Positions 1 through 8,121 of a DNA stretch of 64,000 nucleotides are shown here, in pieces. The translations under genes were made by a program, and so were the position numbers. The stretch is from Amycolatopsis suaedae (GTDB lineage: Bacteria; Actinomycetota; Actinomycetes; Mycobacteriales; Pseudonocardiaceae). Each line of letters opens with the position of its first letter. Positions within the stretch are counted from its first letter, which is position 1. The DNA is taken from NCBI RefSeq assembly GCF_004214935.1, contig NZ_SFCC01000008.1, positions 1 through 64,000 of the forward strand, read 5' to 3'. The notes under the pieces were generated by a model. That model saw only the letters and a list, made by a program, of their open reading frames with translations, was not told the origin of the DNA and searched no databases.

Positions 1-165
1 ACCCCTGACGAGGGGTTTCAACATAAAGCTCTACTGGCTTAGTTCACTAGCACACTGTTGAGTTCTCAAGCAACACGCCGATTTGTCTGGCACATCGCGC
101 CCAAGGCGACACGCAATCTTATCGAAAACTTCTCGAAGGGATTGGTGCCCCACCTCGGGGCCGTC
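1..165 (-). other. Leader region of an rRNA operon reading leftward
   Basis: Read on the minus strand, positions 51-69 give TTGAGAACTCAACAGTGTG, the conserved box found in actinobacterial pre-16S leaders, which is involved in antitermination and pre-rRNA processing. A 6-bp hairpin (ACCCCT-GACG-AGGGGT) lies at 1-16 right at the window edge. The 16S gene itself would start to the left of the window, so no rRNA is annotated here. The promoter that fits this leader lies just upstream at 171-199. Confidence 0.75.
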
Positions 166-170
166 GCATT

Positions 171-199
171 ACGTTACTCGGTTCGGTTCGCGGTGTCAA
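171..199 (-). promoter_or_regulatory. Probable rRNA operon promoter
   Basis: On the minus strand a perfect -35 hexamer TTGACA (194-199) is followed after 17 nt by TAACGT (171-176), a good -10 for a strong vegetative-sigma promoter. It lies about 100 bp upstream of the conserved leader box at 51-69. The layout matches stable-RNA promoters of actinobacteria. The start site has not been mapped. Confidence 0.7.
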
Positions 200-295
200 C
201 CCGCTCGACCCGAGTCCGTCAGGGTCCGTCCCACCGGGCTTTCGCCCGCCGGCCCGGGTCTCCCTGGCGACGAAGAGAAGATTACATGCCCTCCA

Positions 296-316
296 ACCCC
301 CTCGAAACAGGGGGGT
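296..316 (-). terminator. Weak candidate terminator after glnA2
   Basis: A 6-bp G/C stem (296-301 with 311-316, loop TCGAAACAG) sits 23 nt past the glnA2 stop codon on the minus strand. There is no U-tract. It may be a simple actinobacterial hairpin terminator, which would separate glnA2 from the rRNA promoter downstream. Confidence 0.35.
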
Positions 317-338
317 CCCTTAACAGCGAAACCGCTGG

Positions 339-1682
339 TCAGAGCACAGGAAGCAGGGTCCTCAGCTCGTAGGGCGTCACCGAGCTGCGGTAGTTGTCCC
401 ACTCGACCCGCTTGTTGCGGAGGAAGAAGTCGTACACGTGCTCCCCGAGCGCCTCGGGCAGCAGCTCCGACCGCTCCATCTCGGTCAGCGCCTCGCCCAG
501 GTTCTGCGGCAGGTTGGCGTACCCCGAGGCACGGCGCTCGGAGTCCGACAGCGACCAGATGTTGTCCTCCGCGGGCGGCGGCAGCTCGTAGCCCTCCTCG
601 ATGCCCTTCAGCCCGGCGGCGAGGATGACCGAGTAGGCCAGGTACGGGTTGCACGCCGAGTCCAGCGTGCGGATCTCGACCCGGCGCGAGGACGCCTTGC
701 CCGGCGAGTACATCGGCACCCGGACCAGCGCGGACCGGTTCGCCCGGCCCCAGGACACGGTCGTCGGGGCTTCCCCTCCGCTGATCAGGCGTTTGTAGGA
801 GTTCACCCATTGGTTGGTCACCGCGGAGATCTCCCTGGCGTGCCGCAGCACCCCGGCGACGAACGCCTTGCCTGTCCCGGACAGCTCGTGCGGGTCCTCC
901 GGGTCGTAGAAGGCGTTGCGGTCGCCCTCGAACAGGCTGACGTGCGTGTGCATGCCCGAGCCCGGCTGGTTGGTGAACGGCTTGGGCATGAAGGTGGCCC
1001 GGACCCCCTGGGTCAGCGCGACCTCCTTGACGACGTAGCGGAACGTCATCACGTTGTCGGCCATGGTCAGGGCGTCGGCGTAACGCAGGTCGATCTCCTG
1101 CTGGCCGGGCGCGCCTTCGTGGTGGCTGAACTCGACCGAGATGCCCATCGCCTCGAGCGTCTCGATGGCGTGCCGCCGGAAGTGCGTGGCGGTGGCGTGG
1201 CTGGCCTGGTCGAAGTAGCCGCCGTTGTCGGCGGGCTCGGGCTCGGTGCCGTCGTCGGGCAGGTTGGCCAGCAGGAAGAACTCGATCTCCGGGTGGACGT
1301 AGCAGGTGAACCCGGCCTCGCCCGCCTTGGACAGCTGCCTGCGCAGCACGTGCCGAGGGTCGGCCCAGGACGGCGAACCGTCCGGCATGGCGATGTCGCA
1401 GAACATCCGGGCCGAGTAGTGGCCGCCCTCCGGGGTCTCCCACGGCAGCACCTGGAACGTGGCGGGGTCGGGCTTGGCGACCATGTCCGACTCGTAGACC
1501 CTGGCGAAGCCCTCGATGGCGGAACCGTCGAAGCCGATTCCCTCGCCGAAGGCCCCCTCCAGCTCGGCCGGCGCGACCGCCACCGACTTGAGGAAACCGA
1601 GGACGTCGGTGAACCAGAGCCGCACGAAGCGGATGTCGCGTTCTTCCAGCGTGCGCAGCACGAACTCCTGCTGGCGATCCAT
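339..1682 (-). CDS. glnA2: Glutamine synthetase GlnA2 (type I)
   Basis: Cytoplasmic enzyme that joins ammonium to glutamate at the cost of ATP. The protein has 447 residues, the length of mycobacterial GlnA2 (about 446) rather than GlnA1 (about 478), and it opens MDRQQEFVLRTLEERDIRF, very like mycobacterial GlnA2. The beta-grasp domain covers roughly residues 1-105. The ATP-site motif NQPGSGMHTHVSLF lies near residue 240. Near residue 373, where GlnA1 carries the tyrosine adenylylated by GlnE, this protein reads NIWSLSD without a tyrosine, so control by adenylylation is unlikely (inference). In M. tuberculosis glnA2 is likewise followed upstream by tandem exported peptidases and panB, as here. 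ATG start at 1682. Confidence 0.95.
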   Translation of the reverse strand: MDRQQEFVLRTLEERDIRFVRLWFTDVLGFLKSVAVAPAELEGAFGEGIGFDGSAIEGFARVYESDMVAKPDPATFQVLPWETPEGGHYSARMFCDIAMPDGSPSWADPRHVLRRQLSKAGEAGFTCYVHPEIEFFLLANLPDDGTEPEPADNGGYFDQASHATATHFRRHAIETLEAMGISVEFSHHEGAPGQQEIDLRYADALTMADNVMTFRYVVKEVALTQGVRATFMPKPFTNQPGSGMHTHVSLFEGDRNAFYDPEDPHELSGTGKAFVAGVLRHAREISAVTNQWVNSYKRLISGGEAPTTVSWGRANRSALVRVPMYSPGKASSRRVEIRTLDSACNPYLAYSVILAAGLKGIEEGYELPPPAEDNIWSLSDSERRASGYANLPQNLGEALTEMERSELLPEALGEHVYDFFLRNKRVEWDNYRSSVTPYELRTLLPVL

Positions 1683-1705
1683 GGCCGCACCCTATGCGGG
1701 GCGTG

Positions 1706-2977
1706 TTAACGCCGTGTTTCCGCCCTGGGGATGCCCACCGACAGGGCCGCGGCGATCACACACAGACCGCCCGCGACGTACCAGGCCAGGTCGTACGCGC
1801 CGAGCAGGTCGCGGGTCAGCCCGGCGCCGAACGCGGCGAACGCGGCGCCCACCTGATGCGAGGCGAACACCCAGCCGAAGACGATCGGGCCGGCGTCGCC
1901 GAAGTGTTCCCGGCACAGTGCGACGGTCGGCGGCACGGTGGCGATCCAGTCCAGCCCGTAGAAGATGATGAACACCCACATGCTCGGCTGAGTCTCCGGC
2001 GCGAACAGTGACGGCAGGATCATCAGAGATGCACCCCGTAGGGCGTAATAAGCACCCAACAGGATACGGGAGTCCACGCGGTCGGTGAGCCAGCCGGACA
2101 GGATCGTGCCTGCCACGTCGAACAGGCCGACCAGCGCGAGCAGCGACGCCGCCGTCGTCGACGGCATCCCGTGGTCGTGTGCCGCGGGGACGAAGTGGGT
2201 GCCGACGAGCCCGTTCGTGGACGCGCCGCAGATGGCGAAACCGCCGGCGAGCAGCCAGAACACCGGCCTGCGTGCGGCGTCGCGCAGGGTGCGCAGAGCC
2301 CGCAGCGCGCTGCTGCCCGCGGCCGCCGCGGGACGGGGCTGCGCCTCGCCGCCGTAGGGCGTCGTGCCGACGTCGGCGGGCCAGTCGTGCAGAAACAGCA
2401 GTACGAGCGGGACGACCGCGAGCGCGGCGAGGGCGACCACGATCGACGGTGTGCGCCAGCCGTAGTCGGTGGCCAGCGACGCGACCAGCGGCAGGAAGAT
2501 CAGCTGACCGGTGGCACCGGCCGCGGTCAGGATGCCGCTGACCAGGCCGCGGTGGCGGACGAACCAGCGGCCGGTGACGGTGGCCACGAACGTCATCGCC
2601 ATCGACCCGGTGCCGACGCCCACGAGGACACCCCAGCTGAGCAGGAGCTGCCAGCTGCTGGTCATGAACACCGTCAGGCCGCTGCCCGCGGCGACCAGCA
2701 CCAGCGCGCCGACGACCACGCGGCGCATGCCGAGGCGGTCCATCAACGCGGCCGCGAACGGTGAGATCAGGCCGTACAGGATGAGGTTGATCGACACGGC
2801 AGCCGAGATCGTGCCCCGGGACCAGCCGAACTCCTGATGCAGCGGGTCGATGAGCACGCCGGGAACGGAGCGGAAACCCGCGGCGCCGATCAGCGTCACG
2901 AACGCGATGACAGCGACGATCCAGGCGCGATGCGGCCGTCGGGTACGGGCGGGCGCGCGGTCCTGCAGTTCGGTCAC
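1706..2977 (-). CDS. MFS transporter
   Basis: Integral membrane transporter of the major facilitator superfamily, about 423 residues with some 12 hydrophobic segments. The first is RAWIVAVIAFVTLIGAAGF near residue 20, followed by the loop DRLGMRR after TM2, which is the typical MFS motif A position. The substrate cannot be read from the sequence; it resembles the oxalate/formate and monocarboxylate-type MFS group. The GTG at 2977 is preferred because the longer reading would run into the divergent regulator starting at 3048; the ribosome site there is weak, so the start is uncertain. It is divergent from a GlxA-type regulator, which probably controls it. Confidence 0.85.
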   Translation of the reverse strand: MTELQDRAPARTRRPHRAWIVAVIAFVTLIGAAGFRSVPGVLIDPLHQEFGWSRGTISAAVSINLILYGLISPFAAALMDRLGMRRVVVGALVLVAAGSGLTVFMTSSWQLLLSWGVLVGVGTGSMAMTFVATVTGRWFVRHRGLVSGILTAAGATGQLIFLPLVASLATDYGWRTPSIVVALAALAVVPLVLLFLHDWPADVGTTPYGGEAQPRPAAAAGSSALRALRTLRDAARRPVFWLLAGGFAICGASTNGLVGTHFVPAAHDHGMPSTTAASLLALVGLFDVAGTILSGWLTDRVDSRILLGAYYALRGASLMILPSLFAPETQPSMWVFIIFYGLDWIATVPPTVALCREHFGDAGPIVFGWVFASHQVGAAFAAFGAGLTRDLLGAYDLAWYVAGGLCVIAAALSVGIPRAETRR

Positions 2978-3013
2978 CCGGCAAGCCTGGTGCAGTGTCG
3001 CCGCCCGGACGAG

Positions 3014-3048
3014 TGGCCAGAAGGTCAATATGTGAAAGAATCTGGCCA
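3014..3048. promoter_or_regulatory. Inverted repeat between MFS and GlxA-type regulator
   Basis: TGGCCAGA (3014-3021) and TCTGGCCA (3041-3048) form 8-bp arms around an A/T-rich core containing TCAATATGTG, in the 70-bp gap between the two divergent genes. The downstream arm ends on the first base of the regulator's ATG. It could be an operator for the regulator or a hairpin at its start codon. No experimental match is claimed. Confidence 0.35.
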
Positions 3049-4010
3049 TGCATGAGGTGGTGGTGCTGGCCGTCGACGAGGTCGTCGGGTACGACCTGAA
3101 CATCCCGCCGCAGCTGTTCGGCACGGCTCGCAAGAACGGTGAGCGGCTGTACCGGGTGCGGGTCTGCGGGGTCGACGACCGGCCGGTGCGGGTCAGCGCC
3201 GGCTACACGGCCGTGCTCGACCACGGTCCAGAGGTGCTGGCCGAGGCCGACACGGTGGTCATCCCGGGCACGCGAGTGGCCGGTCCGCGCCGGCACGGCA
3301 CGCTGGACGGCCCGCTCGCGGCGGCGATCGAGCTTATTCCGGCGGATGCTCGCATCATGTCGATCTGCACCGGGGCGTTCGTGCTCGGCGCCGCCGGCCT
3401 GCTGGACGGACGGCGCGCGACGACGCACTGGGCCTACGCGGAGGAGTTCCGGCAGCTTTACCCGAAGGTCGACCTGGACGAGAACGTGCTGTTCGTCGAC
3501 GACGGCGACGTGCTCACCTCGGCCGGTCTCGCGGCCGGTGTCGACCTGTGCCTGCACGTGCTGCGGTCCGATCACGGCAGCGAGGTCGCCAACGTGGCCG
3601 CCAGGCACTGCGTCGTGCCGCCGTGGCGGGACGGCGGGCAGTCGCAGTACATCGACCGGCCGCTGCCCGCCGACGAGGGCAGTACGGCGGCGACCCGCGA
3701 CTGGGCGCTGCGACGGCTCGGCGAGCCACTGGACCTGGCGGCGATGGCCGCGCAGGCGCGGATGAGCGTGCGGACGTTCTCCCGGCGGTTCCGCGCGGAG
3801 ACCGGCCTGTCACCGCGGGCGTGGCTGATCCAGCAGCGGATCCGGCACGCGCGGCACCTGCTGGAAACCACCCGGCTGCCGGTGGACCAGGTCGCGGCAG
3901 AGTCCGGGCTGGGCACGGCGGCCTCGCTGCGCCAGCACCTCAACGCCACGATCGGGGTCTCGCCGCTGGCCTACCGGCGGACGTTTTCCGAGGGGGCGCC
4001 GCTACCGTGA
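3048..4010 (+). CDS. GlxA-family AraC-type transcriptional regulator
   Basis: A 320-residue regulator with an N-terminal DJ-1/PfpI-like (class I glutamine amidotransferase-like) domain and a C-terminal AraC double helix-turn-helix. The elbow SICTGAFVLGAAGLLDG around residue 105 carries the cysteine, followed by RATTHW. The AraC part covers about residues 220-315, with MSVRTFSRRFRAETGLSP and the second helix near ASLRQHLNATIGVSP. The family usually senses small metabolites rather than acting as an enzyme. It is divergent from the MFS gene, its likely target. Its stop overlaps a possible GTG start of the lipoprotein gene, so the two may be cotranscribed. Confidence 0.88.
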   Translation: MHEVVVLAVDEVVGYDLNIPPQLFGTARKNGERLYRVRVCGVDDRPVRVSAGYTAVLDHGPEVLAEADTVVIPGTRVAGPRRHGTLDGPLAAAIELIPADARIMSICTGAFVLGAAGLLDGRRATTHWAYAEEFRQLYPKVDLDENVLFVDDGDVLTSAGLAAGVDLCLHVLRSDHGSEVANVAARHCVVPPWRDGGQSQYIDRPLPADEGSTAATRDWALRRLGEPLDLAAMAAQARMSVRTFSRRFRAETGLSPRAWLIQQRIRHARHLLETTRLPVDQVAAESGLGTAASLRQHLNATIGVSPLAYRRTFSEGAPLP

Positions 4011-4015
4011 CCGGC

Positions 4016-4702
4016 ATGCGGTCCATGTCGCGGATTGTGGTCGTCCTGCTGCTGGTGTCCGGGTGCGCCTCGGCGCCGGACACCAGTGAGCCGATGCCCG
4101 GCGCGGCGGAGCTGACCGCGGCGGCCGCGCGGTCGCTGTCGGTGCCGCGGCCGGTCCGGTTCACCTACGGGGCGAGCGGGGTGCTGCCGGGAATGCTGGT
4201 CAACTCCGCCGAGGGACAGGCGCGACCCGCAGACGGGCCGCACGGCTGGGCCAAGGGGACGGTGGCGCTGCAGCGGCCGACCGACCAGGTGACGCTCGGC
4301 TTCGAGCTGTCCGGCGACACGCTGATGCTGGCCGACGAGAGCGGGCTGGCGACCCGGGCACCGCTGCCCAGTCTGACGCCGGCGTCGCTGCGGGACCCGG
4401 CGCGCGGGCTGCCGCGGCTGCTGAGCGGTGCGGCGCGGGCGCGGACCGAGGCGAAGGAGAAGCTGGAGAACGTGCCGGCTTACCGGGTCACCGCGAAGGT
4501 GCCCGCCGACGTCGTGACGGCGGTGCTGCCCGCGGTGAACACCGAGGTGGACGTCAAGTTCTGGATCAGCGAGGCGCCGTCGCGGGAGCTGGTCCGGGTG
4601 TGGCTGCAGGTGCCTCCGCCGGAGCGCGGCCAGGGCGCCGCCGTGATGCTCGAGCTGGCCCTCAAGTGGGATCAAGGGAGCTTTACTAGCGAAGAAGGGT
4701 AG
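4016..4702 (+). CDS. LppX/LprAFG-family lipoprotein
   Basis: Exported lipoprotein of about 228 residues. A signal peptide (SRIVVVLLLVSGCASA) ends in the lipobox VSGC, so the mature protein is anchored in the membrane by a diacylated cysteine. The body resembles the LppX/LprG fold, which in mycobacteria binds lipids for transport to the cell surface (family inference). GTG at 4007, ATG at 4016 and ATG at 4025 are all possible starts; 4016 is chosen. The C-terminus is odd: its last residues, DQGSFTSEEG, are encoded by the hairpin repeat at 4673-4715, whose TAG ends the gene. The native stop may have been lost to the repeat. Confidence 0.8.
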   Translation: MRSMSRIVVVLLLVSGCASAPDTSEPMPGAAELTAAAARSLSVPRPVRFTYGASGVLPGMLVNSAEGQARPADGPHGWAKGTVALQRPTDQVTLGFELSGDTLMLADESGLATRAPLPSLTPASLRDPARGLPRLLSGAARARTEAKEKLENVPAYRVTAKVPADVVTAVLPAVNTEVDVKFWISEAPSRELVRVWLQVPPPERGQGAAVMLELALKWDQGSFTSEEG

Positions 4703-4715
4703 TAAAGCTCCCTTG
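4673..4715. repeat. Hairpin repeat, copy 1 (convergent gene ends)
   Basis: A perfect 16-bp inverted repeat, CAAGGGAGCTTTACTA with its complement, around the 11-nt loop GCGAAGAAGGG. It lies between the ends of the lipoprotein gene (+) and a peptidase gene (-), where it can form a hairpin in both transcripts. This is one of seven copies in the window. It also encodes the C-terminal tail of the lipoprotein. Confidence 0.93.
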
Positions 4716-4723
4716 CTCCACTT

Positions 4724-6313
4724 CTACGGCGAGCAGCGGGTGCCCTCGGCGGGGAGTTTGCCGTCGACCAGGTAGGCGGTGCCCGCCTCGTCGACGCAGG
4801 TGTTGCCCTGCAGGAACACCGTGTGCTGGGTGCCCTCGAACGTCAGCAGCGCGCCCTTCATCGCCTTCGCCAGGTTCACCCCCGCCTGGTACGGCGTCGA
4901 CGGGTCACCGGTGGTGGAGACGACCAGCACCGGCGGGACGCCCTCGACCTTGGGCAGGTGCGGCTGAGAGGTGTTGGGGACCGGCCAGAACGCGCAGGTG
5001 TCCAGCGCGGCGCCGTCCGGCTTGCCGTCGTCGAGGAACGGGGCGGCCTGCGCGGCCCGTCGCTGCATGTCGGCGATGCGGGCCTTGTCGGTGATGCGCG
5101 GGTTGTCCACGCAGCCGATCGCGGTGAACGAGTCCTGCACCCCGGTGTAGCGGCCGTCCTGGCCGCGGCCGTTGTAGGCGTCGGCGAGCTTCAGCAGTGT
5201 CTCGCCGCGGCCCTCGTCGAGTTCGGTCAGCCCCTGGCTGAGCTGCTGCCAGAACTGCTGGGAGTACAGCGCCTGGATGGTGGCGATGGTGGCGTCCTCG
5301 TAGGACAGCTTGCGGTCGCCGACCTTCACCGGCTTGTCGATCAGCGGCCGGACCAGGTCCTGGTACGCCTTGGTGGCGGCGGTCGCGTCGGTGCCGAGCG
5401 GGCACTTGCCCTGCTTGCCGCACCACGTCACGAACTCGCCGAACGCCTTGGCGAAACCCTCCTGCTGGGCCAGCGCGCTCTCCAGCGGGTCCTGCTCAGG
5501 GTCGACCGCACCGTCGAGGACCATCGCGCGCACCTTGTCCGGGAACGCCTCGGCGTAGGTGTAGCCGATCTGGGTGCCGTAGGAGTAGCCCAGGTAGCTG
5601 AGCTTGGCGTCGCCGAGTGCGGCGCGGAGGATGTCGAGGTCCCTGGCGACGTCGCGGGTGCCCAGGTTGGCGAGCATCGCCGCGCCGTGCTCGGTGCGCT
5701 GCACGCAGCGGCTGCCGAAGTCGCGGGCCTCGGCTTCCTGGCGGGCCACGCCCTGCGGCGTGCCGTCGGTCTCCGAGTCGTCGGCGCGGTCGGCGTCGCG
5801 TTCGGCGTCGGTCAGGCATCGCACGGCGGGACGACTGGCGCCGACGCCCCTCGGGTCGAATCCGACCAGGTCGAATCGCTGCCCGAGCGGCGACCCGCCC
5901 GCCTGGCCGGCGAGGCTCGCGGCCGCGACCATGCCGGACGCGCCGGGGCCGCCGGGGTTGATCACCAGCGACCCGATCCGCTCGCCCGCTGCCTTGTGCC
6001 GCAGGACGCCGATGGTGATCCGGGCGCCGGCAGGCTGGGCGTAGTCCAGCGGGACCATCAGCCGCGCGCACTCCAGGTTCTGTCCGCCGAACGCCTCTCT
6101 CGCCTCCGCTGAGTCGGCGAACGGGCCACACGGTCCCCAGGTGAGTTTCTGCGTGTGGAACTGCTCCAGCGGGTCGGCGGGGGGTGGCGGCGGCGGGGGT
6201 GGCTCGGACTGCACCACGGTCGGCTTCGGCGGCGCCGGCGGGTCGTCCGCGCAGGCCACCAGGCTGCTGACCAGCGCAGCAGCCGCCACAACAACAAAGG
6301 GCATGCGGGGCAC
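4724..6313 (-). CDS. Secreted lipoprotein peptidase, TAP-like alpha/beta hydrolase (copy 2)
   Basis: A serine hydrolase of 529 residues related to the tripeptidyl aminopeptidases of Streptomyces and to mycobacterial Hip1/CaeA. The signal peptide ends in the lipobox LVAC near residue 20, followed by a Pro-rich linker. The nucleophile elbow GYSYGTQIG is near residue 243. The C-terminal TAP-like domain carries VLVVSTTGDPSTPYQAG and the histidine motif EGTQHTVFLQ. Its neighbour upstream (6420-8009) is a close paralogue of equal length. M. tuberculosis has the same tandem pair (Rv2223c/Rv2224c) beside glnA2 and panB. It probably trims peptides or cell-surface proteins outside the membrane. Confidence 0.92.
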   Translation of the reverse strand: MPRMPFVVVAAAALVSSLVACADDPPAPPKPTVVQSEPPPPPPPPADPLEQFHTQKLTWGPCGPFADSAEAREAFGGQNLECARLMVPLDYAQPAGARITIGVLRHKAAGERIGSLVINPGGPGASGMVAAASLAGQAGGSPLGQRFDLVGFDPRGVGASRPAVRCLTDAERDADRADDSETDGTPQGVARQEAEARDFGSRCVQRTEHGAAMLANLGTRDVARDLDILRAALGDAKLSYLGYSYGTQIGYTYAEAFPDKVRAMVLDGAVDPEQDPLESALAQQEGFAKAFGEFVTWCGKQGKCPLGTDATAATKAYQDLVRPLIDKPVKVGDRKLSYEDATIATIQALYSQQFWQQLSQGLTELDEGRGETLLKLADAYNGRGQDGRYTGVQDSFTAIGCVDNPRITDKARIADMQRRAAQAAPFLDDGKPDGAALDTCAFWPVPNTSQPHLPKVEGVPPVLVVSTTGDPSTPYQAGVNLAKAMKGALLTFEGTQHTVFLQGNTCVDEAGTAYLVDGKLPAEGTRCSP

Positions 6314-6368
6314 GGGCAGATGGTGCCACCGGGTCGGCGGCGCCGCAGCCCGTGCGCCCGTCCCGGGT

Positions 6369-6421
6369 GAGAGCGAGGGAGCTTTACTACCCTTCTTCGC
6401 TAGTAAAGCTCCCTTGCTCTC
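6369..6421. repeat. Hairpin repeat, copy 2 (between tandem peptidase genes)
   Basis: Inverted copy of the family: outer arms GAGAGC/GCTCTC, one mismatch, inner arms AGGGAGCTTTACTA with complement, loop CCCTTCTTCGC (the complement of the loop in copy 1). It begins at the stop codon of the 6420-8009 gene and precedes the 4724-6313 gene, so it can end the first transcript. Confidence 0.92.
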
Positions 6422-8009
6422 ACTTCGAGCCTGAGCAGCGGGTGTTCTCGGCCGGTAGTGTGCCGTCGACCAGGTAGTCCGTGCCCGCCTTGTCGACGCA
6501 CCTGTTGCCCTGCAGGAACACGGTGTGCTGGGTGCCCTCGAACGTGACCAGCTTCCCGCCGAGGGCCTTGGCCAGGTTCACCCCGGCGGCGTACGGGGTG
6601 GCCGGATCGCCGGTCGTCGACACCACCAGCACCGGCGGCAGGCCGCCGACCTTCGGCGTGTGCGGCTGCGAGGTGTTCGGTACCGGCCAGAACGCGCACG
6701 CGTCCAGCGCGGCGCCGCCGGAGCGGCCGTCGTCGAGGAACGGCGCCACCTCGGCGTAGCGGCGGTGCGCCTCGGCGACGGCGGCGCGGTCGGTGACCCT
6801 GGGGTCGTCGACGCAGCGCACGGCGAGGAACGCGTCCTGGGTGGTGGAGTAGCTGCCGTCGGCGCCCCGCTCGTTGTAGGCGTCGGCCAGCTTCAGCAGG
6901 GTGTTGCCCTGCTGGCGCTTCAGCTCGTTCAGGCCGGTGTTCAGCACGTCCCACAGCTGTTGGGAGTACAGCGCCTGCACCGCGCCGGTGGTCGCGTCCT
7001 CGAACGACAGGCGCCGCTCGCCCGCCTGCGCCGGGTTGTCGATCAGCGGGCGGACGAGCTGCTGGAACGCTCCGATCGCGGCATCCGGATCGGTGCCCAG
7101 CGCACAGTCCTGCTGGGCGACGCACCAGCGGGTGAACTCGCCGAACGCCTTGCCGAAGCCCGCGCCCTGCGCGACCAGCGAGTCGATCGAGTCCTGCTCC
7201 GGGTCCAGCGCGCCGTCCAGGACCAGCGCGCGGACGTTGCCGGGGAACGCCTCGGCGTAGCTGTAGCCGATCCGGGTGCCGTAGGAGTAGCCGAGGTAGG
7301 TCAGCTTCTCGTCACCGAGCGCGGAGCGCAGCACGTCCAGGTCCCGCACGACGTCGCGGGTGCCGATGTTGGCCAGCATCGCCGCACCGTGCTCGGTGCG
7401 CTGCACGCACTTCTCCCCCAGCTGCTTCGACTCGGTCTCCTGCCTGGTCACGCCCTGCGGCGAGCCGTCGGACTCGGAGTCGTCGGACCGGTCGGCGTCG
7501 CGTTCGGCGTCGGTCAGGCACCGCACGGCCGGCTGGCTGGCGCCGACGCCGCGCGGGTCGAAGCCGACCAGGTCGAACCGCTGCCCCAGCTCACCCGAGG
7601 CCACCGTCTCGGCCTGGCTCGCCGCCGACGCCATCCCGGAGGCCCCCGGCCCGCCGGGGTTGACCACCAGCGAGCCGATCCTGTCCCCGGACGCCTTCTG
7701 CCGCAGCACGCCGAGCGTGATCGACGGGCCGTCCGGACGCGCGTAGTCGAGTGGGACGGACAGTCGCGTGCACTGCAGGCCGGGCGCGCCGAAGGCCGAC
7801 CGGGTGCTGTCGCTGGTGGCGAACGGGACGCAGTCGCCCCAGGTCAGCGGCTGTCCGTAGAACCGTTCCAGCCCGCCGGGGACAGGGCCGGCCGGCCCGT
7901 TCGTCTCGGTGACCGGGCCCGGCTGGGCCGGTGGGGCGGACGTGCAGGCGGCCAGCAGGCTGATGACAGCCAGCACACCCGCGAGGCGGTAGCGTTCGAA
8001 GCGCGGCAC
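6420..8009 (-). CDS. Secreted lipoprotein peptidase, TAP-like alpha/beta hydrolase (copy 1)
   Basis: Paralogue of the 4724-6313 gene, also 529 residues. A GTG at 8009 gives a clean lipoprotein signal peptide, RYRLAGVLAVISLLAACTS, with lipobox LAAC. The frame stays open further upstream, but that part lies across secA2 on the other strand and is not coding. Motifs: GYSYGTRIG (nucleophile serine), and the TAP-like C-terminal domain with VLVVSTTGDPATPY and EGTQHTVFLQGN. Long blocks are almost identical in both copies (for example VQRTEHGAAMLAN), which points to an old tandem duplication. It acts on the outer face of the membrane, with serine-protease or aminopeptidase activity inferred from the family. 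Confidence 0.92.
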   Translation of the reverse strand: MPRFERYRLAGVLAVISLLAACTSAPPAQPGPVTETNGPAGPVPGGLERFYGQPLTWGDCVPFATSDSTRSAFGAPGLQCTRLSVPLDYARPDGPSITLGVLRQKASGDRIGSLVVNPGGPGASGMASAASQAETVASGELGQRFDLVGFDPRGVGASQPAVRCLTDAERDADRSDDSESDGSPQGVTRQETESKQLGEKCVQRTEHGAAMLANIGTRDVVRDLDVLRSALGDEKLTYLGYSYGTRIGYSYAEAFPGNVRALVLDGALDPEQDSIDSLVAQGAGFGKAFGEFTRWCVAQQDCALGTDPDAAIGAFQQLVRPLIDNPAQAGERRLSFEDATTGAVQALYSQQLWDVLNTGLNELKRQQGNTLLKLADAYNERGADGSYSTTQDAFLAVRCVDDPRVTDRAAVAEAHRRYAEVAPFLDDGRSGGAALDACAFWPVPNTSQPHTPKVGGLPPVLVVSTTGDPATPYAAGVNLAKALGGKLVTFEGTQHTVFLQGNRCVDKAGTDYLVDGTLPAENTRCSGSK

Positions 8010-8121
8010 GACGACGATCGTGCCATTCGCCGACGAAGTGGTGGCAGCCGGAACTGTCCGGTGGCTCACTCTCGTTGTGCGAACGGGCCGGCCGTCGACG
8101 AGAGATTGAAGGAGACCACGG

